NCBI RefSeq assembly: GCF_002441885.1 | Contig: NZ_JXJT01000004.1 | Location: 49,158-113,157, forward strand | From: Pseudolactococcus chungangensis CAU 28 = DSM 22330 | GTDB lineage: Bacteria > Bacillota > Bacilli > Lactobacillales > Streptococcaceae | Reading direction: 5' to 3' | DNA: 64,000 bases | Part shown: positions 29,005-37,620 of the stretch, piece by piece | Position numbering within the stretch: the stretch's first letter is position 1 | Layout of the letters: the number at the start of each line of letters is the position of its first letter | The notes under the pieces: generated by a model | What the model was told of the DNA's origin: nothing | What the model saw: the letters and a program-made list of their open reading frames with translations, nothing else | The model's database searches: none | Made by a program: the position numbers and the translations under genes

Positions 29005-30075
29005 TCAAAGTTTATCCAAAGCATCTTTTTGCTCTTCATTGACAATATGCGTATACAGGTCAGTGACTTGCGTAGAGGCATGCCCTAGCTGATGGCTAAC
29101 CAAAACTTGAGAGTTGGTCTCAGCATACAACCTTGTCGCCAAGGTATGTCGTAGTTTATGAGGCGTCACGCGTACTTTGAAGACTTTCGAGTATTTGGCG
29201 ACCATTTTTTCAACACTAGAGTTGTCAATACGATTAGCCTGCTCTTTATAGGAGGTCAAAAACAAAGCCACATCACGTTTACCAGCATGATATCGTTTCT
29301 CACGAATTGCCAAATATTGCATCAGATATGGTGCAGCAAAGCCTGCGATGTTAACTGAATCTCGCTTGCCACCCTTTCGCGTGATGTCAACAACCATAGT
29401 TTTCAGATTTAAATCGTTAAGATCAATATTAACTGTTTCAGACAGGCGAATTCCAGAAGCTAAAATCAAGGCGACAATAGCTAAATCACGTTCTTTGTTC
29501 TTGATAAATGAAGATTTAGCACGATTTGATAGGTCTAATTCATACTCATCATCAATAAAGTCTAGAAAACCTTGCGTTTCATCACCTAAAAAGAGTTTAT
29601 TTTTGATATTTTCTGCACGCGAGGCAAGTGTTTCTTTTTTCTTTTGCGTTGCGACTTTCTTCATGACATTACGATAGAAGTAGGGCTCGCCATTTTCATC
29701 CTCAACTTCCTCAGTCAGATACTTATAAAGGCTAGAAAGAGCTGAAAGCGTCCGATTAATTGTCGTTTGAGACACACCATAGGTCGTCGAATAGGTATTA
29801 AGTCTTGGTCGCTCACGTAAGTATAAAATAAAGCTTTCAAGATCATGCTTGGTTAATTTTTCCAAAGTTTCTAGTGAAATATCAGATATTTTTGAAGTAA
29901 CTGAAATGTCGGCATCTATAAGCCAGCTAAAAAAGCGTTGATATTCTTTGAGATATTCATACAAGGTATTAAGTGAGTATGGGACAGCGGACTTAGAACG
30001 ATAATATTCCAGTACAAAATCTGGCATGATGTTTTTTAAGTCCTCGATATTTTCAATTAAGCGTTCTCGTTTCAT
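29005..30075 (-). CDS. xerS: Tyrosine recombinase XerS
   Basis: Single-recombinase chromosome dimer resolvase of streptococci and lactococci. 356 residues with an N-terminal SAM-like core-binding domain (about 15-135) and catalytic residues visible: Arg in LASGIRLSE, Lys in ITRKGGKRD, His-x-x-Arg in [10 protein letters not shown], His in HQLGHAS and nucleophile Tyr in VTDLYTHI. The difSL site lies 30 bases upstream. The ATG is 6 bases after the -10 and has no ribosome site. Confidence 0.96.
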   Translation of the reverse strand: MKRERLIENIEDLKNIMPDFVLEYYRSKSAVPYSLNTLYEYLKEYQRFFSWLIDADISVTSKISDISLETLEKLTKHDLESFILYLRERPRLNTYSTTYGVSQTTINRTLSALSSLYKYLTEEVEDENGEPYFYRNVMKKVATQKKKETLASRAENIKNKLFLGDETQGFLDFIDDEYELDLSNRAKSSFIKNKERDLAIVALILASGIRLSETVNIDLNDLNLKTMVVDITRKGGKRDSVNIAGFAAPYLMQYLAIREKRYHAGKRDVALFLTSYKEQANRIDNSSVEKMVAKYSKVFKVRVTPHKLRHTLATRLYAETNSQVLVSHQLGHASTQVTDLYTHIVNEEQKDALDKL

Positions 30076-30110
30076 AAGACTAGTATAAGGGATATACCAA
30101 CATTTGTCAA
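30076..30110 (-). promoter_or_regulatory. xerS promoter, leaderless, -35 inside difSL
   Basis: Minus-strand TTGACA (30110-30105), 17-base spacer, TATACT (30087-30082), then AGTCTT and ATG. Start of transcription is predicted at the A of ATG. The -35 hexamer is the last 6 bases of the dif site. Confidence 0.8.
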
Positions 30111-30135
30111 GAAAATTAAAGTTTTTCGGAAAGAT
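30105..30135 (-). other. difSL: difSL chromosome dimer resolution site
   Basis: A 31-bp minus-strand block running from ATCTTTCCGAAAAAC to AATTTTCTTGACA agrees, as far as I recall it, with the known atypical L. lactis difSL apart from a central base. It sits directly upstream of xerS, as in Streptococcaceae, and marks the replication terminus: all genes to the right are on the minus strand and most to the left on the plus strand. Confidence 0.88.
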
Positions 30136-30249
30136 GTTGGTGGGTTTTTAGTGTAACCTCTCATAAAGCTTCCTAGAGAATACTTAATTAAAAAATGAAT
30201 CCTACCGCTAATCTACTCTCTAATAGCACATCATCTTCTATTTTTTGAA

Positions 30250-30333
30250 CTACTTATCTGATAAAGATGAGAAATAATCTACTGCTCTGTCTAAATATCC
30301 TGGTTGTTCTCTAATAGCGATGATTTTAGCCAT
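30250..30333 (-). pseudogene. N-terminal fragment of a GNAT-like acetyltransferase
   Basis: A good site GAAGGAAAAG precedes an ATG, and the first codons (MAKIIAIREQPGYLDRAVDY) look like the start of a GNAT acetyltransferase, but a stop comes after 27 codons and no continuation is found. Probably a deletion remnant; the family call rests on a short stretch. Confidence 0.45.
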
Positions 30334-30345
30334 CTTTTCCTTCTT

Positions 30346-30498
30346 CTAAGCATGTGACGGCAGAAACTGTGCTATTTTGCGTTTAAAATCAACCTTGTAA
30401 ACATTCTCGCCGCTCTCTTTAACGAAAACGCCTTCACTGATTTCGATTTTGCGGATAATCGATATTTGTCGCAATTTCTGTAAAACGACATGCCCCAC
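30346..30498 (-). pseudogene. 50-codon ORF or gene remnant of unknown function
   Basis: GTG-started open frame encoding a basic peptide (ISEGVFVKESGENVYKVDF...FLPSHA). The sequence looks like genuine protein, but there is no ribosome site and another frame carries ATG-initiated protein-like sequence over the same bases (MTGGACRFTEIATNIDYPQ), suggesting a frameshifted relic. No family recognised. Confidence 0.3.
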
Positions 30499-30548
30499 CA
30501 GTCATAATCAATAGCTATCCGTTAATATTAGCTTAACATATTTCTCGT

Positions 30549-30556
30549 TATTCGTA
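30549..30556 (-). promoter_or_regulatory. Com-box-like motif TACGAATA
   Basis: Minus-strand TTTTACGAATA matches the ComX (SigX) core promoter element of Streptococcaceae. It points towards the remnants at 30250-30498. Eight bases can occur by chance, so this is tentative. Confidence 0.35.
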
Positions 30557-30809
30557 AAATAACAACTCATAGACAACCCAAATGCCCCCAAAAATATTTT
30601 TTTGAGGGCATTTAGCATGAATCATACGCTCTTGAAACAAACTAGAGGGGAAGAAGTCAGTTTGCTTCAATCAAACATGATGTAGGTTAATGGTTAATAG
30701 CAATAAGCTTGCTATTAACAACTCTTATTTTATAATTTTTTATTGATGCTGTAAGGTATAAATTTAGAAAATAGAATTAGAAAAACACTCTTTTGTTACG
30801 CGGCAAACT

Positions 30810-32264
30810 TTATTCAGAAGTGCGCCATTTAATAATCGTGTTCTCTATGTTCTTCCAATCCCTAAGATCAAATGGCAAATTAACAAAGCAGATATGCTTT
30901 GGCGACGGTTCTTGATCTGGTAAATCTAGTTCACTAATCACGATATCAGCTTCTTCAATTGTATTGACAAAGTCAATCTTAATCGTCAATTGTCTATTCT
31001 TCAAATTTTCCATGGCGATTGATTGCGTAATAGCTGAATAACACAACAGAAAAACTTTACAGGGAATCTCCCTTGAAAATGAAATAGTGTTAAAAATACG
31101 TTGAAAAAAGAATGTCATATTAGGGTGTTGTAAAAAGGCATCATGATAAATCGGAACTTCCTGTAAAGCTAATGCTATCTGGTTCCAAAGCAACATATAA
31201 TCACTATTTTTCTCGGTAAAGCGTTCCTGTTCAGTCATCAAATGATGAAAACAAAACGAAACATGAAACATTTGGTGCCAAACAATACACTGCTTATGTG
31301 CATAGCAAACATACTGTTTTTCTTTTGATGTGAGTGTCATGCCGCCTATTGTTTCAATCGTATTAATAAATGTCAAGCAGTCGTTATCTTGACAATCTAT
31401 ACCTTCCAGAGTATATGCTGGTTGATAAATTAAAGTGCAGAATAGAAAATATAAAAAATCAATCTCCAATTTCTTCTGTTGCGCTGTTAAATCTAAATCT
31501 ATAAATAACATCTCTACTCTTTGCGTAAACATCTCTAATGACAAAACTGGGCATTCAAAATAGCTTGGAAATATCATATCTTCTGGCAGTAAATGCCCTT
31601 TTTCAATTCGATCTAATGCAATGCGATAAAATATTTTTATTTTTAATTTAGAGGATTGAAAAATAAAAGGAAAGGCTTTGACTATATTGTCTAAAAAGAG
31701 ATTTAATTGTATATTTTCTGATTCAAAAAAGTCGATGAATTTACACTGAAATTGAGAAAGTACCATACAGAAAAACATAAATCTAATTTGTTTTTCTTCT
31801 CCATCAATCATATTTTCCACTTTCCTTTTTGTGAAAAGTTGAAGAGAAAAATGTTTCATATATGCTCTACATTTGACAAGCTCTTTCTTTCCTGTCTCAT
31901 AGCTCATAAATTTAGCATCCACTTCTTTCATCAAGCTAGAAAAACGCTCGTGATAAGCCTCTTGGAAAAAATGAAGAAAAAAAACACCAGATATATACTT
32001 GTTTTTTAACATTTGAAAAGAAATGGACTGATAAACTTCGAGATACAATGTATCAGTTGATTTATAAAGTAAGTACCCATCTTCTCCAATAACTATATTT
32101 AATACCTGTCTAAGTTTTGAAATAGCATAATTGATTGTCGTTTTGGATAACCCTATTTCTTTTATAATCTCTTCAAAGCTCATACCGCTACTATCTTTAT
32201 TTAGTAAACAACTACACAGCTTAAAAACTTGTTGTTCTTTTTCAGTTAAAATGAAACGTTCCAT
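30810..32264 (-). CDS. Mga-like transcriptional regulator
   Basis: 484 residues with an N-terminal winged helix (residues 5-70; MSFEEIIKEIGLSKTTINYAISKLRQ, shown in part) resembling the Mga/RofA HTH and a long helical middle region like the PRD-type domains of Mga proteins. The end (about 400-484) resembles the EIIB-like tail with an exposed strand DIVISELDLP. Preceded by AAAGGAG. Such stand-alone regulators often control surface proteins; no target lies next to it. Flanked by long noncoding DNA on both sides. Confidence 0.75.
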   Translation of the reverse strand: MERFILTEKEQQVFKLCSCLLNKDSSGMSFEEIIKEIGLSKTTINYAISKLRQVLNIVIGEDGYLLYKSTDTLYLEVYQSISFQMLKNKYISGVFFLHFFQEAYHERFSSLMKEVDAKFMSYETGKKELVKCRAYMKHFSLQLFTKRKVENMIDGEEKQIRFMFFCMVLSQFQCKFIDFFESENIQLNLFLDNIVKAFPFIFQSSKLKIKIFYRIALDRIEKGHLLPEDMIFPSYFECPVLSLEMFTQRVEMLFIDLDLTAQQKKLEIDFLYFLFCTLIYQPAYTLEGIDCQDNDCLTFINTIETIGGMTLTSKEKQYVCYAHKQCIVWHQMFHVSFCFHHLMTEQERFTEKNSDYMLLWNQIALALQEVPIYHDAFLQHPNMTFFFQRIFNTISFSREIPCKVFLLCYSAITQSIAMENLKNRQLTIKIDFVNTIEEADIVISELDLPDQEPSPKHICFVNLPFDLRDWKNIENTIIKWRTSE

Positions 32265-32516
32265 TTTGTATCTCCTTTATTGATAATCTATTGGACTAGA
32301 CCAATATCTTTACACAAAGAATTATTATATCATCTTTAATCAATATTTCAATACAAATTTTATAAAACGATAGATATATAAACACAAAAAAACACTAAAA
32401 AATGAGTTGCCTTATCTATTTCACGTGGCTAGCAGATGATAAACGGTTCAAAAAATAACATTAAAAAATGATACAAAAAAAGGGCAAAACTACAGCCCCC
32501 TATTAGGATGAATCTA
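32265..32516. other. Intergenic region between Mga-like gene and rplL
   Basis: AT-rich, contains the leader of the Mga-like gene with a TTGGACTAGACCAA near-palindrome (32290-32304) and, near 32474-32500, a weak minus-strand GGGC/GCCC hairpin with seven T that may back up the rplL terminator. Confidence 0.4.
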
Positions 32517-32547
32517 TCAAAAAAAGATACCCCGAAAGGTACCTCTT
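32517..32547 (-). terminator. Terminator after rplL
   Basis: Minus-strand AAGAGGTACC/GGTATCTT stem with TTTC loop region, then seven T. Confidence 0.85.
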
Positions 32548-32563
32548 TATTATAATCAAAAGA

Positions 32564-32929
32564 TTATTTAAGACCTGCTGAACCACCAGCAGCGCCGATA
32601 GCTTCAACGATTGCTTCAGCTTCAGCTTTTGGAAGACCTTCTTTGATAACAACTGGTGCGCTGTCAACAAGATCTTTAGCTTCTTTAAGTCCAAGACCAG
32701 TAGCTTCACGAACTGCTTTGATTGTTGCAACTTTTTTGTCGCCTGCTGAAGTCAACTCAACGTCAAATTCAGTTTTTTCTTCTGCTGCAGCTGCACCAGG
32801 ACCTGCTACAGCTACTGGAGCTGCTGCAGATACGTCAAATTTTTCTTCGATTGCTTTTACAAGCTCAGAAAGTTCAAGAATAGTTGCTGTTTCAAGTTCA
32901 GCAACGATGTTTTCAATGTTCAATGCCAT
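32564..32929 (-). CDS. rplL: 50S ribosomal protein L7/L12
   Basis: 121 residues: N-terminal dimerisation helices, Ala/Pro-rich hinge (about 33-52), C-terminal factor-binding domain with [21 protein letters not shown]. Lies 142 bases after rplJ in the usual rplJ-rplL order, on an L10-leader-controlled transcript. Confidence 0.98.
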   Translation of the reverse strand: MALNIENIVAELETATILELSELVKAIEEKFDVSAAAPVAVAGPGAAAAEEKTEFDVELTSAGDKKVATIKAVREATGLGLKEAKDLVDSAPVVIKEGLPKAEAEAIVEAIGAAGGSAGLK

Positions 32930-33071
32930 TGTTGGAATCTCCTTAGAATTTTTATTTTAGTATGCAAGGATAAGATGCGACTTGCACGCATTTAATTAGC
33001 AAGTCAATTTTCAAAAGTGCAAGTTCAAACATCAGAGTAGAACTGATGCTTGAACGAAGTTGTTATGAAAA

Positions 33072-33572
33072 TTAAGCTGCTTCTTCTGCTTTGTCTGCAA
33101 CTGCTTTGACAGCGTATGCAACATTGCGAACTGGTGCTTGAAGTACTGAAAGGAGCATAGAAAGCAATCCTTCGCGGCTTGGAAGTGATGCGATAGCAGC
33201 GATTTCTTCTTTTGAAGATACTTTGCCTTCGATAACACCAGCCTTAACTTCGAGTGCGTCAGCTGTTTTAGCGAAATCTGATAAGATTTTCGCTGGAGCA
33301 ATTGCGTCTTCGTTTGAAAATGCGATGGCAGATGGTCCTACGAATTGATCCGTAAGGTCAGCATAGCCAGCTTTTTCAGCAGCACGACGCAAGATTGAGT
33401 TTTTGATAACTTTGAACTCAACACCAGCTTCACGTAATTGTTTACGCAATTCAGTATCTTGTCCAACTGTAAGTCCACGAGAATCTGCAACGACGATACC
33501 AGATGCATCTGCAAATTTTTGGGCAATAATGTCAACTAACTCAGCTTTTTTAGCGATTGTAGCTTCACTCAT
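33072..33572 (-). CDS. rplJ: 50S ribosomal protein L10
   Basis: 166 residues; binds 23S rRNA and carries L7/L12 dimers on its C-terminal helix. Start behind GGAGGAAAAA. Under control of the L10 leader just upstream. Confidence 0.98.
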   Translation of the reverse strand: MSEATIAKKAELVDIIAQKFADASGIVVADSRGLTVGQDTELRKQLREAGVEFKVIKNSILRRAAEKAGYADLTDQFVGPSAIAFSNEDAIAPAKILSDFAKTADALEVKAGVIEGKVSSKEEIAAIASLPSREGLLSMLLSVLQAPVRNVAYAVKAVADKAEEAA

Positions 33573-33670
33573 TGTTTGTTTTTCCTCCTCTATTATTTGA
33601 TGACGTAAAAAAACTCCACGTCAACCATAGACATAGAGAGTACAAAAATTCATTATCAACTAATAAATAA

Positions 33671-33720
33671 ATGTCCTCGGTTGGATTTACGACGAATGTC
33701 ACCAACTGTCTTCGGTCATG
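33671..33720 (-). ncRNA. L10 ribosomal protein leader
   Basis: Minus strand contains the conserved paired blocks ACCGAAGACAGTTGGTGAC and AATCCAACCGAGGACAT of the Firmicutes L10 leader. Excess L10-L12 complex binds it to repress rplJL. A hairpin with GACGTGGAG and a T-run closer to rplJ (33601-33625) may be the attenuator. Confidence 0.92.
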
Positions 33721-33739
33721 TTGTTTTCACAACTATTTT

Positions 33740-33768
33740 ATTATAGCAGAGTTTTTTCACTTTGACAA
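33740..33768 (-). promoter_or_regulatory. rplJL promoter
   Basis: Minus-strand TTGTCA (33768-33763), 17-base spacer, TATAAT (33745-33740). Confidence 0.88.
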
Positions 33769-33793
33769 GTATTTTTATTTAAGTTTTTTTATT

Positions 33794-34387
33794 TTAATGA
33801 TTTACTTTTATTTTTTTAGACATATTTTCTAAGATAGATTTGATAGCAATAAAGATAACCGCAAAACTAACAGAGAAGATAGCACCTTCTAATAAGTTGA
33901 AAGGAACTACCATAGTCATTAGATATTTACTAGCACCAAAAATTTGATTGATGTCGAAATGTGCGAACTTAGCATATAATGGTATCGCATAAACGAAGTT
34001 GGCAACAACCATAGCTGCTGTCATGACAAGTGTTGCTAAAATACTCCCCATGATGTAAGCTCTTGTTCCGCTATCTTTCTTAAAGAAGATAGCAAAGATC
34101 AAGATAAACGACCCAACTGCCACGATATTAAGTGGCAAGCCAATCCAAGTCGTGACACCTTCGTTATTCAATAATAATTTAAGCACAGAGCGTAAAATTA
34201 AAATCAAGAAGGCAGCAGGTAAATCAAATAGATAGAGACCCACTAAAATCGGAATAATTGAAAATTCAACTTTGAGAAAGTCCGCAGCCGGAATTAAAGG
34301 GAATTGCGGAAAAATCATCAAGATGAAAGAGATAGCGGCAAGCATGGCGATTAAAACCAATTTGCGTGTGCGAGTTGTGTTTGTCAT
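33794..34387 (-). CDS. ribU: Riboflavin ECF transporter S component RibU
   Basis: Membrane riboflavin-binding subunit that works with the shared EcfAA'T module. 197 residues, six helices, with the RibU segments FPQFPLIPAADFLKVEFSII and NEGVTTWIGLPLN. The ATG at 34387 has AGGAGG 8 bases upstream; an in-frame GTG three codons earlier lies inside that site. Controlled by the FMN riboswitch. Confidence 0.95.
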   Translation of the reverse strand: MTNTTRTRKLVLIAMLAAISFILMIFPQFPLIPAADFLKVEFSIIPILVGLYLFDLPAAFLILILRSVLKLLLNNEGVTTWIGLPLNIVAVGSFILIFAIFFKKDSGTRAYIMGSILATLVMTAAMVVANFVYAIPLYAKFAHFDINQIFGASKYLMTMVVPFNLLEGAIFSVSFAVIFIAIKSILENMSKKIKVNH

Positions 34388-34628
34388 TTGGGGCACCTCC
34401 TAAATTTTATTTAGAAGACTTGAAAAAGACACAGGTGGTACCTCTAAAAACTGCTTTTAATATTTTTTGAGCTAAAATTTCTTAACAATAGTCACTGCGA
34501 CAAAGCTTGCAACTGCGATAACTCACCACAGCTACAAGATGCCAAATAATAACAATGTGATAGGGAGATTTAACTAAAAGAAACAAAGCTGTTTTTTTAA
34601 GATACTCTTTAACTATGTAAATTTTCTT
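34388..34628 (-). promoter_or_regulatory. Expression platform of the ribU leader
   Basis: About 240 bases between the aptamer and ATG. Near the end CCACCT (minus strand, about 34430) is complementary to the AGGTG of the ribosome site, so it could mask it. No clear terminator hairpin, which suggests translational control. Confidence 0.5.
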
Positions 34629-34750
34629 GTCTTCTCTTTATCCTGACTTTAACAGTTGGTATCGGAACTTCACCGATTCGGGCTTGAGTGCTATACTCAA
34701 GCTTCATGGACTTTACCACCAGTGGGGAAACGACCCCCGCCCTGAAGACA
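34629..34750 (-). ncRNA. FMN riboswitch (RFN element)
   Basis: Minus strand shows the RFN pattern: P1 arms TGTCTTC/GAAGACA, then CAGGGCGGGG, CCCCACTGGTGGTAAAGTCC, the variable AAGCTTGAG/CTCAAGC hairpin, CGGTGAAGTTCCG and AACTGTTAAAGTC. High FMN should switch off ribU. Confidence 0.95.
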
Positions 34751-34755
34751 CCTTA

Positions 34756-34784
34756 ACTATATCAAAAGACTTGCTAAACCGCAA
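34756..34784 (-). promoter_or_regulatory. ribU promoter within a hairpin
   Basis: Minus-strand TTGCGG (34784-34779), 17-base spacer, TATAGT (34761-34756); transcription would start at the first base of the riboswitch P1 stem. The promoter overlaps the perfect 14-bp inverted repeat 34761-34794. Confidence 0.65.
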
Positions 34785-34794
34785 GTCTTTTGAT
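34761..34794. repeat. Perfect 14-bp inverted repeat between rluB and ribU
   Basis: ATCAAAAGACTTGC/GCAAGTCTTTTGAT with 6-base loop. On the plus strand it is followed by a T-run; on the transcribed minus strand it has an A-run before it and none after, so it may be a weak rluB terminator that doubles as promoter DNA. Confidence 0.6.
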
Positions 34795-34827
34795 TATTTT
34801 TTTATGAAATAGCCATTGAACAGTTCT

Positions 34828-34853
34828 TTTTACATATTTTAAAATATGTAAAA
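34828..34853. repeat. Palindrome directly after rluB
   Basis: TTTTACATATTTT/AAAATATGTAAAA, 13-bp arms with no loop, 2 bases after the rluB stop. One of several TTTTACAT-type palindromes at gene ends in this window. Confidence 0.7.
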
Positions 34854-34855
34854 TA

Positions 34856-35572
34856 TTATCCGCGAGCAGCATTGACCAACTGACTTACTTCTTTTTTAGA
34901 CAGACGACGGAATTCTCCTGGCTGTAAGCCAGTTAAGTCAAGCGTACCATATTGTACACGTGATAATTTTTGGACGGGGAGACCAACTGCTTCAAACATC
35001 TTCTTAACTTGATGGTTACGACCTTCATGAATCGTTAACTGAACAACTGATTTTTTAGTTGAAATATCCTGTTTGATAATTTGATAAACAGCAGGTTTTG
35101 TTTTACGACCATCGATTTTAACCCCTTGGGTCAATGGACGAAGATTTTCTTTATTGGCTTGTCCTTCTACTTTTGCAATGTAGACTTTTTCTATTTCATG
35201 ACGAGGGTGAGTCATCAAGTTAGCAAATTCGCCATCATTTGTCATTAAAATTAAACCACTTGTATCCCAGTCAAGACGACCAACAGGATAAATTCGTTCT
35301 GGAATATGACGGAAAAAGTCCATAACAGTCTTGCGATCTTTCTCATCAGATACAGAGGAAATCACACCACGAGGTTTATTTAATACATAATAAACAGGTT
35401 CTTCTTTATAGATTTGCGTTTGTTTGACTTCAACTGTATCGCCAGATTTAACTTGATAGGCTAAGTCTGTCATGACTCCACCATTGACAGTCACATCACC
35501 TGCTTTAATCAATTCTTCTGCTTTACGACGACTAGCAACACCTGCGTGTGCCAAATATTTATTAATTCTCAT
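34856..35572 (-). CDS. rluB: Ribosomal large subunit pseudouridine synthase RluB
   Basis: Makes pseudouridine near position 2605 of 23S rRNA. N-terminal S4 domain ([21 protein letters not shown]) and catalytic Asp in [18 protein letters not shown]. 238 residues. Start at 35572, with AAGGAAA upstream, gives the conserved MRINKYL; longer upstream in-frame starts lie inside scpB. Overlaps the end of scpB by 11 bases. Confidence 0.94.
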   Translation of the reverse strand: MRINKYLAHAGVASRRKAEELIKAGDVTVNGGVMTDLAYQVKSGDTVEVKQTQIYKEEPVYYVLNKPRGVISSVSDEKDRKTVMDFFRHIPERIYPVGRLDWDTSGLILMTNDGEFANLMTHPRHEIEKVYIAKVEGQANKENLRPLTQGVKIDGRKTKPAVYQIIKQDISTKKSVVQLTIHEGRNHQVKKMFEAVGLPVQKLSRVQYGTLDLTGLQPGEFRRLSKKEVSQLVNAARG

Positions 35573-36134
35573 TTGTAGTGATTTCCTTTTCGTTGAAAAT
35601 ATCGACATCATCAATATTCATAAGTGATTCTTCGTTTATTTCGGGCAATTCTTCTAGCGTATTAATGCCGATATAATCCAAGAAATGGTTAGTTGTTGCA
35701 TAAAGGTTAGGATTACCAATCACTTCTTTTTTACCAATCACTTCAATTAAATCAAAAGCTTGAAGTGTTGCCATTGTCCCAGACGAATTGACTCCGCGAA
35801 TCGCATCAACTTCTATACGCGTCAAAGGTTGTTTATAGGCAACAATCGCTAATACTTCCAGTGCTGCTTTCGAGAGTGATTGATTCATAGGCGTTTTGGC
35901 ATAGTGTTGAAGTAAGGCATTAAGCGTAACTTTTGTTGCCAAGCGATACTTACCAGCCGTTTCAATAATGGTAAAAGCAGATTCATCATCCGCTTGATAT
36001 TTCTGGGATAGCTTTTCAATTTGTTGGGTGATAGCGCTTGGCGTTATATTTAACAAGCTAGATAAGTCTCTGAGGCTTAATCCCTCTTCGCCTGTCACAA
36101 AAAGCAAGGCTTCAAGTTCAGCTGTTTTATTCAA
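35562..36134 (-). CDS. scpB: Segregation and condensation protein B
   Basis: Winged-helix kleisin-binding partner of SMC-ScpA, 190 residues, with [16 protein letters not shown] and [17 protein letters not shown]. Acts in chromosome condensation and origin segregation. Overlaps scpA by 8 bases and rluB by 11. Confidence 0.95.
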   Translation of the reverse strand: MNKTAELEALLFVTGEEGLSLRDLSSLLNITPSAITQQIEKLSQKYQADDESAFTIIETAGKYRLATKVTLNALLQHYAKTPMNQSLSKAALEVLAIVAYKQPLTRIEVDAIRGVNSSGTMATLQAFDLIEVIGKKEVIGNPNLYATTNHFLDYIGINTLEELPEINEESLMNIDDVDIFNEKEITTNEN

Positions 36135-36873
36135 TTAAGGCCTCGCTTTCTGTTATTGTTAGGATAATTTCACCAAATGTATCATCTTGTTGAAAATTAA
36201 TGGCGTGATTTTTTATCAATTCTAGCATAGCTAAAAAGACAGTTACCACTTCATCCAAAGAATGAGAAGGCTCAAAAAACTGCATAAAGCTAACTGTCTT
36301 TTCATGCTGAAAAAAAGACAAGATATCTTTTATTTTATCTTCAACTGAAAATTCATCTGAGTTAATCGTATGGTGATGATCACGAAATTCAGCTTGCTTA
36401 CGTTGGATAACAGCAGAAAAGGCAAAGTATAAGTCTAGTACATTTTTATCATGAGCTAGTGCAATTTCTTCTGCGACAATCTCCGTTTTACTTTTAGAGT
36501 AAAACTGACCACGATCATCATGTTTATCAGCCAATGCCAAACTTAGTGCCTTATATTTTCGATATTCATCAATTTGTGATAAAATTTCTTGTTCTAAATC
36601 GATTGTTTCTTCTTCAAAAGCCTCAGAAACAGTTGGTAAGAGTCGACGTGACTTAATCAAGACCAATTGACTTGCGATAACAAGATATTCTGACGCCAAA
36701 TCTAGCGCCTTTTCTTTCATCGCATCGAGATAGGCTAGATATTGTGTAATCACTTCAACTAAAGGGACTTCATAGATATCAACCTTGTATTGATTGACCA
36801 GATGTAATAATAAATCTAGTGGTCCTTCGAAATCATGGATTTTAATATTGATTTCTTCTTTTACATAATTCAT
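36127..36873 (-). CDS. scpA: Segregation and condensation protein A
   Basis: Kleisin subunit of the SMC complex, 248 residues, N-terminal signature [21 protein letters not shown]-terminal SMC-binding winged helix. AGAGG precedes the ATG, which lies in the loop of a 10-bp inverted repeat (36859-36884). Confidence 0.95.
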   Translation of the reverse strand: MNYVKEEINIKIHDFEGPLDLLLHLVNQYKVDIYEVPLVEVITQYLAYLDAMKEKALDLASEYLVIASQLVLIKSRRLLPTVSEAFEEETIDLEQEILSQIDEYRKYKALSLALADKHDDRGQFYSKSKTEIVAEEIALAHDKNVLDLYFAFSAVIQRKQAEFRDHHHTINSDEFSVEDKIKDILSFFQHEKTVSFMQFFEPSHSLDEVVTVFLAMLELIKNHAINFQQDDTFGEIILTITESEALIE

Positions 36874-36884
36874 TTTATGTAAAA
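36859..36884. repeat. Inverted repeat enclosing the scpA start codon
   Basis: TTTTACATAA/TTATGTAAAA perfect arms; the loop (AATGAA on the coding strand) holds the ATG. Could tune scpA initiation or bind a protein. Confidence 0.6.
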
Positions 36885-36888
36885 CCTC

Positions 36889-37620
36889 TTATCTATAATA
36901 TTTATCAAGAGAGTGAATGGATTTCAATCCTAGATTTTCGGCTAAATCATAGATAGAGACCCTTTCTGCAACACGCTGTAGAATATACTGTTCTCGCAAT
37001 TCTGTTGAGGTTAAAGTACTTGTTTTTTTGAGTTCATAGTGTAGAAATTGTCGAGATTTAGAAAATAATTCGTCAGCATTCTGTATCGGGCGTGCCAGTC
37101 TAGCAAACTTATCTCGAATAGGCAAAATACGTTTAATGCCACCTGTGGCGACGGTTAAAATTTTAAAATCCCAATTAAATTCTGACCACTTTAAACTTTG
37201 AATTTCTGATGGTTTTAAGCCAAACTCTAAAATCAGTAAAGCAATCAAATCACCTGGTTTTTTGACGTGTAAATAGTACTGACTGACATCCAGTAGTTTT
37301 GGCTGTCTTTTGTCATTGTCTTGTAATTCCTGATGTTGATAGGGCACAATATGCAGCTCAAAAAAATGAGCCAGCTTACCATTTTGATAAAGATACTTCA
37401 GAAAAGTATTGATATTCGTTATTTTTCGATGTTGAGAAGATTTCGCGAGATTTTGCAACTCAAGCTGATAAAGGTTTAGCTGAGTTTGAGTTAGTTCTTT
37501 GCCTTCTATAAACGTCACAAAAGCCCGTAAATCGTAGAAGTAAGCAAGTTTTGTGTTATCAGATGCCTTTGGTCGACTATCTATGAAGGCTTTAATCGTT
37601 TGTTCGTTCAATAATTTCAT
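36889..37620 (-). CDS. XerD-like protein lacking the recombinase active site
   Basis: 243 residues with the core-binding domain of tyrosine recombinases and a remnant catalytic domain. GLKPSEIQSLKW stands where active enzymes have an Arg-containing G(I/L)RxSE, and no HxxR or catalytic Tyr motif is found; the end is YDLAENLGLKSIHSLDKYYR. Known in streptococci as XerD-like. Start at 37620 (AAGGATT site) rather than the longer frame reaching into cbpB. Sits with scpAB, hinting at a role in chromosome maintenance. Confidence 0.85.
   Translation of the reverse strand: MKLLNEQTIKAFIDSRPKASDNTKLAYFYDLRAFVTFIEGKELTQTQLNLYQLELQNLAKSSQHRKITNINTFLKYLYQNGKLAHFFELHIVPYQHQELQDNDKRQPKLLDVSQYYLHVKKPGDLIALLILEFGLKPSEIQSLKWSEFNWDFKILTVATGGIKRILPIRDKFARLARPIQNADELFSKSRQFLHYELKKTSTLTSTELREQYILQRVAERVSIYDLAENLGLKSIHSLDKYYR

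Larger units (their letters stand above)
30136..30809. other. Decayed intergenic region next to dif
   Basis: About 670 bases without an intact gene. It contains a 50-codon open stretch and a GNAT start fragment (minus strand), a TACGAATA com-box-like motif, a hairpin of an AAATGCCC/GGGCATTT type (30580-30614) and an 11-bp palindrome GTTAATAGCAA/TTGCTATTAAC (30693-30719). Confidence 0.6.

Noticed and set aside
34420..34450. GGTACC-containing sequence in the ribU leader resembling a T-box core
   Set aside because: No T-box stems or full TGGNACCGCG motif; the FMN aptamer explains the leader.
34627..34812. 61-codon plus-strand ORF
   Set aside because: It lies entirely over the FMN riboswitch and its promoter; no ribosome site and no protein-like pattern.
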